From assembly GCF_040712315.1 (NCBI RefSeq), contig NC_134015.1, positions 54,475,464-54,539,463 on the forward strand: DNA of 64,000 bases. Direction: 5' to 3'. Below the pieces are notes generated by a model. It saw only the letters and a program-made list of their open reading frames with translations, made no database searches and had not been told where the DNA came from. Shown piece by piece: positions 56,949 to 64,000 of this stretch. The position numbers were made by a program, and so were the translations under genes. Position 1 is the first letter of the stretch. The number at the start of each line of letters is the position of its first letter. The stretch comes from Castanea sativa (Eukaryota; Streptophyta; Magnoliopsida; Fagales; Fagaceae).

Positions 56949-58676
56949 GTAACTAACTAACTTCAACTTTTTTTTTTCTTTTTTTGAATTTCAAACATTT
57001 TTAATTACGTGTGGTGGAACTGTGAATTTCCTTTTCTGTTTATTGTTTGATTAAATATTTTTCCTTTTTTTTTATTTTGCTCTTTCTTTTTATGTTTTTT
57101 TTGAAGTACGGTGAGTTCGGATCTGTTTGGTTGCCGAGAAAATTTTTGGAGTAAACTTGAACTCTGTTTTTTGGTGTTGAAATGAAGTTGATCAGTTGAA
57201 TCGTGCTTAAATTAGTAAAGTTGTTTAGTTTAGAGCAGAACGAAACTTTTTTTTTATTTTATTTTTGTGAATCTGTTATTTTCTCTCATTTTCTCAGTAA
57301 CCAGTCAGGGCAGTATAAGATATTTTTGAGCTATTGAATAATTAGAGATTTATTTTTATTTTATTTTATTTTATATTTTTTTTTTCTTTGGCTGAGTCAA
57401 TGGTGGCATTAAGCTTCAATGGCAGTCAAGTAATTATGGAAAGGAGATTAGGTTTTGAATGAGTAAATTAACACTAATTTTGAATGAAGTTAGCCTGATT
57501 AATCAAAATAGCCTGATTAAAATCGAATAATTTAACAATAATTTTGAATGAAGTTAGGATTTCAATTTGATAAATTATATTTTTTGAATAGTGGTTGAAA
57601 GAAATAGTGTGGTCCCATTTGCTTCTTAGCTTAGTATAGGTGATTCTAAGATGGTTTCCTAGTAATATATGTATAATTTTGTCTCCAACTACGAGTTCTT
57701 CTAGTTCAATTCAACAAGTCTTCACTAATATAATATTGGGCTAACCTTAGTGTATGTATTATATTGTTTTTGAATGAGGGTAGTAATTGCCGTCTCCATT
57801 TTTAAGCATTTGGTGTTGGTGTTGGTGAAGAGCTCAGGAAGGTGTTGACTCATATTTTTATAGGTGTGATTTGTTAATAATAATATATATTTGCGTACCC
57901 ATAGAGACAAACCCATATATATACATACACGCGTAGACAGCACAAATAGATTGTTTTTATTTACAAAACGTCCTTCAGGAATTTGAGAGAAAATGTTCCA
58001 CAGTGGGGGGGCGGCTCGAGAACATTAATTGAGTCAATGGTCAAATTGGGATTTTATAGTGGAATGAAATTGGTGCAAAACCCAATTGAGCTTATTGTGG
58101 GAACTTGTCTCAACAAAGGGTAATGTTCAAACTTTTTTTATTTAGTTCCACATTATGTGTTTGTTTCATTAGAACTGTTTTCGTTATGTGATTGTAATAC
58201 ATGGAGGTTCACCACATTTTCTTATTTTGGGCAAAATAAGGAGCGGATGTTCAGTTAGTTGACCTGTTGCTTACATGGTTTTAGATGCAAATATGTTTAT
58301 GTACTTTGTTTAGTTAATTTTGTTTGCAAACTTATAGACTGATTGTTTTGAATATAGGTTCAGTGTTGAGTGTCTCATGTCATAGGCTTTATGAGTAACT
58401 TTGGTAATAGATTTTTCATACTCAAGAGCAATTAATTTCAGGCAAGAAGAGCATTCTTGCATAACCTGACAAGTTGACGTCCAATGAGAACAGACTGAGA
58501 ATGAGAAGATCTGAAGCATTCACTTCTGAGAAGTGAAAATCCTTCCATGTATGCCTCTATTGATCTGGTTATTTATTACTGAAGGGCTTTATTTTCTGTG
58601 TTAAAACTCAGTTTGTTTCTAATGCATATGATGATCACCAACTGGTGGTCTTTTGGTTTCTCTATGCTCAGTTACC

Positions 58677-61600
58677 ATGGAGATCAGGTTCAAAACTTTT
58701 GATGCCCTGTCAATCAGTAGAATGAAGAAATGGTTTGGTGTTGTTTTAGTTGCATCAGTGTTTATGCTGCTGGTCCTGAGATATGGCATCACGAAAAATA
58801 CTATTGGGAAAAATTTTTTGACAGCTCCGATCTTCAATACTACTGGCATCAATCCTCTTGAATGGCTTGATCCAGGAGTTCCACCTGCAGCTCAAAATCC
58901 AGAGAATGCTTCTAAAGTGGTATCTGCTGATATCATAGTCTTAAGTCTCTTTGCTAAGAGGAATATATCCAATGAAGAGCAAAATTCCCTTCAAACATGG
59001 AACTGTTTGAAGGACTTGATTAATCATGCTCAGGGTCTACCCAATGCAGTAGATGCCATTAAAGAAGCTGGAGGAGCGTGGAATATACTTGTGGATTCAG
59101 TTGACAAGCAAAGACTTCAGAATGAAAGTTCACATGGGAGAGCAAAAGAGAAACAATGTCCTCATTTTCTTAATAAAATGAATGCCACGGACCTTAATAG
59201 TAACAGTTATAAGTTGAGGGTTCCTTGTGGTCTGACTCAGGGTTCTGCCATTACAATTATAGGAATTCCAAATGGTCTTCTTGGTAATTTCCGTATTGAC
59301 TTAACTGGTGAACCACTTCCAGGGGAGCCTGATCCACCCAACATCTTGCATTACAATGTAAGACTTCATGGCGATAAGATAACTGAGGACCCTGTAATTG
59401 TCCAAAACACCTGGACTACAGCTCATGATTGGGGTGAAGAGGAGCGTTGTCCATCTCCTACTCCTGAAAAAATTAAGAAAGGTACAGATACCTTTCTCAT
59501 ATCTTTCTACTTATTGAGTACTTAATTTAAAATTTATTTATTTTTAATTGATTTCATGTTTTAGTTTGTATAATATGCATGTTCAACCTCCATGTGACAC
59601 TCTTACATTAAAAAAGAAAATGTTATCCCCATGGCCAACTGAGCAGAACTTTTTCATGCATAAAATTTTGAGTTGTGCCCATTTTGGACTCTCAGTTCAA
59701 TAATGAAGCTTTAGCCTAGGAGTTGTAGCTCAAATGTACTTCCTCCTCCATCCCCCCCACCCCCCATAAAAAAGGGGTGGAGAGCGAGACTGGATAATCA
59801 AGACCCATTGGATGCATGTGTAATATATCCAAAAAAAAACTGAAGTTTGCAAAATGGTAATCTTGAAAGCAAAATGTGTTAGAAAAGACTGGTATCTTTG
59901 TTGCCTTCAAACACATGTTCACCACATTGGTCAATTTATTGTTTTGTATTGAGGCGCAAAGCTTTATTGTGCTACACAATCTGTCTTAGCAGCTGGCTAT
60001 AGGCATCTATACCATTTATACGGCTTTCGTTATAGTAATGCTTGTCTTGTTCTCAACTTCTTAGAATGTTATATCTGAAATCATATCCAAATTCCCTTTT
60101 TTGCTCTTTTATGTTTACTTCTTTGCGATCTATTTAACATAACATGGTTTATTAGTCATTTAAATTGTATAATATCTCTAATAGTTTCTTATGCCAGTGG
60201 ATGAATTGGACCAATGCAACAAGATGGTGGGAAAAGATGATAACCGGATGGCTAGCATGCATTCCAACATTTCAAGGCGGTCTTCAATGTTGCAAGAAGG
60301 ATCTAAGGCTAGAAAATATTTTCCTTTTAAGCAAAATTATCCATTTGTTGCAACTCTTAGAGTGGGATCAGAGGGGATCCAGATGACAGTTGATGGAAAG
60401 CACATAACATCCTTTGCTGTCCGTGAAGTAATCTTCTTATCCTTTTTTTTTTTTTTAACATATTCACTCCAGTTGCATCTAGAAATCTGTGGATAAATAC
60501 ATATTCCTTTCCATATATTAACTGTCTTGGCTGGTTATCTTTTCAGACATTGGAGCCATGGCTTGTAAGCGAAATAAAAATTTCAGGAGATTTAAAGTTA
60601 ATATCTGTCCTTGCGAGTGGTTTACCCACATCAGAGGATTCTGAGCATATAATCGATTTAGAATCACTCAAATCATCTCCTCTCTCTCCTCGAAAACCAT
60701 TGGATCTCTTCATTGGTGTTTTCTCAAATGCGAACAATTTTAAGCGTAGGATGGCTGTTCGAAGGACATGGATGCAGTATCCTGCAGTGCGGTCAGGGAC
60801 AGTTGCAGTTCGATTTTTTGTTGGTTTGGTAAGTTTCACATGTGAAATTTTGTGATCAGTATGACATTTTTTTAGGTGATGGGTCTTCTACATGCTTGGT
60901 GATTTCAAACTACAAAAAATGATTTGTTCATCTTAAGGATGATCCTTCCTTAAATAGGTCCTGATCTTTGGTTTAAGACCACAAGCATATGGCAAATTAT
61001 TTTAGCACTGAGATGAGTTAGATGCCTCAGGCATGTAACTTAGGCAACATTAGATTGCCATTGTTGCATGTTGCATTGAAAATTTAATCTGTTTATTTCT
61101 GTCGTCCTCTCCTCTAGCTTTGAATTCTTTTACAACAAAACAAAAGTTTAAGCCTATTGCTTGGATTGCAGCATAAAAACCAAATAGTGAATGAGGAACT
61201 CTGGAATGAGGCACAGACATATGGAGACATACAGTTGATGCCTTTTGTTGACTACTACAGTCTTATCACCTGGAAGACTTTAGCGATTTGCATATTTGGT
61301 GTAAGTTCTTATCTTTTCCTTAAAATGAGGAGAATCCTTTGTTTGCCTCACTGACCTAATATCTTCAACAGACAGAGGTTGTTTCTGCAAAGTTTGTTAT
61401 GAAGACAGATGATGATGCATTCGTTCGTGTGGATGAAGTGCTCGCTTCTCTTAACAGGATTAATGTGACTCATGCATTGCTTTATGGGCTCATAAATTCA
61501 GACTCCAGACCACATCGAAATCCTGATAGCAAGTGGTACATCAGCCCCGAGGTAACTCTAAATTCTGGAAAACGCACATTTCATTCAGCAATTTTCTTCA

Positions 61601-62311
61601 GTGTTTACTTTGCATATTGTTCTTGTTGGATATAAATAACTTGGTGTTTTAGCTCCATTACCTTGAACTAAAAATAATTACCAATCTTGTTTGTTTATGG
61701 TAATTTACTATTTCAAATTCACAATCAGATTTGTTTCAGAATTTACGATTTAACTTTCAGACTGATATTCTTGCCTCTTTCTTCTCACTTTTTTCTTGCC
61801 TCCATTGTCTGTGCTCTACTGTAGGAATGGCGCGATGAAACTTACCCACCTTGGGCACATGGTCCTGGTTATGTCGTGTCACATGACATTTCAAAGGCAA
61901 TCTACAAGAAATATAAGGAAGGAAATCTAAAGGTATTATAAGCAATTCACATTTTGAAGAGCCTTTTTTAAAGAGTAATTTTGTGACAGTAATAGAGAGT
62001 TGAAAAAAAAAATGGAGTCTACAGTTATATTCTACACATTTCCACACCGCATGGTTTAAACATTAACTACTCAATCTGACAAAATGAATGCTATACAACA
62101 GATGTTTAAGCTAGAAGATGTGGCAATGGGAATATGGATTGCAGATTTGGCGAAGGATGGTTTGAAAGTTCGGTATGAGAAAGAAGGGAGGGTCTATAAC
62201 GAGGGGTGCAAGGATGGTTATGTCGTTGCTCATTACCAAGGTCCCAGAGAGTTGCTCTGTTTGTGGCAGAAACTCCAAGAAGGAAATCGTGCTATGTGCT
62301 GTGGCGATTGA
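58677..62311 (+). CDS. GALT1: Beta-1,3-galactosyltransferase, GALT1/B3GALT15 type (GT31 with galectin domain)
   Basis: Golgi enzyme; Arabidopsis GALT1 adds beta-1,3-galactose to complex N-glycans for Lewis a epitopes. Seven coding exons, all GT-AG: 58677-59481, 60198-60427, 60547-60828, 61172-61300, 61372-61551, 61825-61932 and 62102-62311, giving 647 aa, close to the 640 or so of the family. A single membrane anchor (about residues 19-37, WFGVVLVASVFMLLVLRYG) marks a type II Golgi protein. The galectin-like domain spans about 175-340 (VPCGLTQGS, EPLPGEPDPP, VQNTWT). The catalytic GT31 domain spans about 380-620: FKRRMAVRRTWMQY, the metal-binding DDD at 495-497 in KTDDDAFVRVDEV, and EDVAMGIW with E583/D584. 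The start at 58677 follows the acceptor by five bases; the ATG at 58722 (MKKWFG) is an alternative that lines up with shorter relatives. No breaks seen. Confidence 0.93.
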
Positions 62312-64000
62312 TAAACATATTAGTTTCACTGCAGCTTTTTCAGGCTACAGGATACTTGGCAAGAAGAGTAAAAATCTTGGTAACGGGACTTTAAAAAATT
62401 TAACTGACCAGGATTGTGATATAGACCAAAAAGAAGAAGAAATTTCTCTCTTTTTCTTTCTAATTAAAGGGAGCAAGGGAATTTTTTGCGGTGGAGACAG
62501 AGAGAGGGGCTTAGCATTGTTGTATAAGTAGGAATTCTTAATTAGTAATTAGCATAGTTCAGAGTTTTAAGATATGCTACGTACGCATTTTTCATGACTT
62601 GGAAGGATCTGTATTATATGTAGAGAGATAGAGAGCAGTACCTTGTATAGAGTCCACTCTGTAATAGGATATCACTAATACTACCTATAATGTTGCTCCA
62701 ATTTTTTGTATCATTAATACCAAGTTCCTTATACCTTAATCATTGTATGATGAATCACTTCAAAGAGACTAGGTTGTACATGTTTTTATTTTTCCCCGAC
62801 CTGCCTGCCAAATCGATCGGCAGTACAATCATTTCCTTCAAAATGATTTGGATCAGAAAGTTAATTGAAGCCCTATCGGATGGGATGATATACACTTACA
62901 ACTAGAATCATTTCAGCAGAAACAATTTTAAGTAAATCAACAATCTTGGGAGTAAGTGGTATGAAGTATCCAGGTTAGTCTATAAGACAAAGGTGCGCTC
63001 TAGGGAAAAGCATTTAAGAACAAATTGTGTTTAGTGTTACACTTAAATACATCTACAATGATGTGTTAAACTCCTGTTTGGGAATTTGCAAAAATTGCAT
63101 AAGAAAAAATTCTCTCTCTCACTCTTACACACACACACAGCTTCAACTGGTTAGAGAATTTAATTTACTACCATCAGTTCTCTTCGATTAATATAAATTT
63201 TTTTTAATTCAATTTCCGAATTAAGTAATAAGATTTTTATCATCTAAGTGTTTGCTAGAGCATTAAGTCGCAGAAAAGCAACGATAACACACACACACAC
63301 ACACCCATCATCATCCTCAGCATCATCATACAAGAACAATAGTTCCATTATATAGTTTTGCAATAACCCTCAATACCTCATTGATAATTACAGTCTATCA
63401 TCCGCAACTAACTAATAACAGTAAATTCATTTTCTCCAAATTGAGCAGTGAATTTAATAGAAAGACAAAATTGACTTAGAAGGCCACATATTCATCCACA
63501 AATAATGCAAATTTGATAATGCAATGCTAATCTGAGGAATATGACTATATAAATCAAATCCCAAACACATTCTAGCCACAATGTGTGTAAAGAAATGAGA
63601 CATATAAGTTTGGTTAAACACTTAAACTTACTTTTACTCTGTATGGGAAGGACATGAAAGAACATAATCCAAGCACAACAGAAGACCCTAATTGTAGTGC
63701 AAGAGCATTCACTAGAGCCAAACCGTGCAATTCTTGAAACATTTTAAGCACTCTGAACTGACTTACAATACCACCTTACCCTGCAAAATGCCCATTATAT
63801 AAATCCCAAAACATGTGCTGAAAATTTAGAAACACTACGAACGGTCATTTAGGAATTTTATTCAAACATGATATGCACAAATGTCAATAAACAGAATCAT
63901 CCAATAATTTGATATGAAATATCAAGTCTAATCAAATTTAAAACATAATCCCCCTTCACTTCAAACATTATACGATGACAATAATTACAATTCATAAAAC
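62312..64000. other. 3' flank of GALT1 and intergenic DNA
   Basis: The region after the stop codon probably includes the 3' UTR, to about 62700. Beyond that there are short frames and two (CA)n runs (about 63129 and 63291). No gene recognised. Confidence 0.45.

Noticed and set aside
58653..58676. Extending the GALT1 reading frame upstream of 58677
   Set aside because: The frame is open but has only a TTG there, and a good splice acceptor ends at 58671, so the ATG at 58677 is the sensible start.
1..64000. CRISPR arrays, bacterial operons, rRNA genes
   Set aside because: The sequence is that of a plant nuclear genome; no array of equal repeats and unique spacers and no rRNA sequence was seen.

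Overview
The window looks like nuclear DNA of a flowering plant, most likely a woody eudicot. It is AT-rich, with introns, plant gene families and dense nested transposable elements. The repeat types bring Fagaceae (oak, chestnut) to mind, but that is a guess. I see two genes that look complete. One is an S-like RNase T2 (33304-35920, three exons, 226 aa). The other is a beta-1,3-galactosyltransferase of the GALT1 type (58677-62311, seven coding exons, 647 aa, TATA box and a 5'-UTR exon upstream). A third gene, a TIR-domain resistance-like gene (about 4542-5051, minus), shows only its TIR exon.

Layout. 1-7590: sparse DNA with a diverged solo LTR (1617-2415), the TIR gene, a tandemly duplicated region upstream of it carrying a Harbinger-like insertion (5427-6552), and a relic of RNase T2 exon 1 (7350-7451). 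7591-26028: one large Mutator-like element (MULE) with about 1.28-kb terminal inverted repeats and a perfect 10-bp target duplication. Its left arm is split by an 11.5-kb Ty3/gypsy element (7855-19360) and its interior by a copia-type solo LTR (21037-22448). The gypsy element runs on the minus strand (gag-PR-RT-RH-IN, all broken) and carries a spliced reading frame on the opposite strand (9135-11532), as described for the plant Tat/Retand lineage. 26029-33162: non-coding DNA with a MITE and two perfect or near-perfect palindromes. 33163-36709: RNase T2 gene and a downstream tandem duplication. 36817-49049: dense repeats, including MITEs, two SINE-like insertions with target duplications, a copia-like LTR, three solo LTRs related to the gypsy element, and a CACTA-like element (45001-46796) that holds an exon of the proteasome subunit gene RPN5. 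49050-56690: AT-rich DNA without a recognisable gene. 56697-62700: GALT1 gene. 62700-64000: nothing recognised.

The host genes are unrelated housekeeping or defence functions (secreted RNA degradation, Golgi N-glycan decoration, TIR signalling). Most of the history here is that of the transposons. Several insertions can be proven because an uninterrupted copy of the same sequence lies elsewhere in the window.
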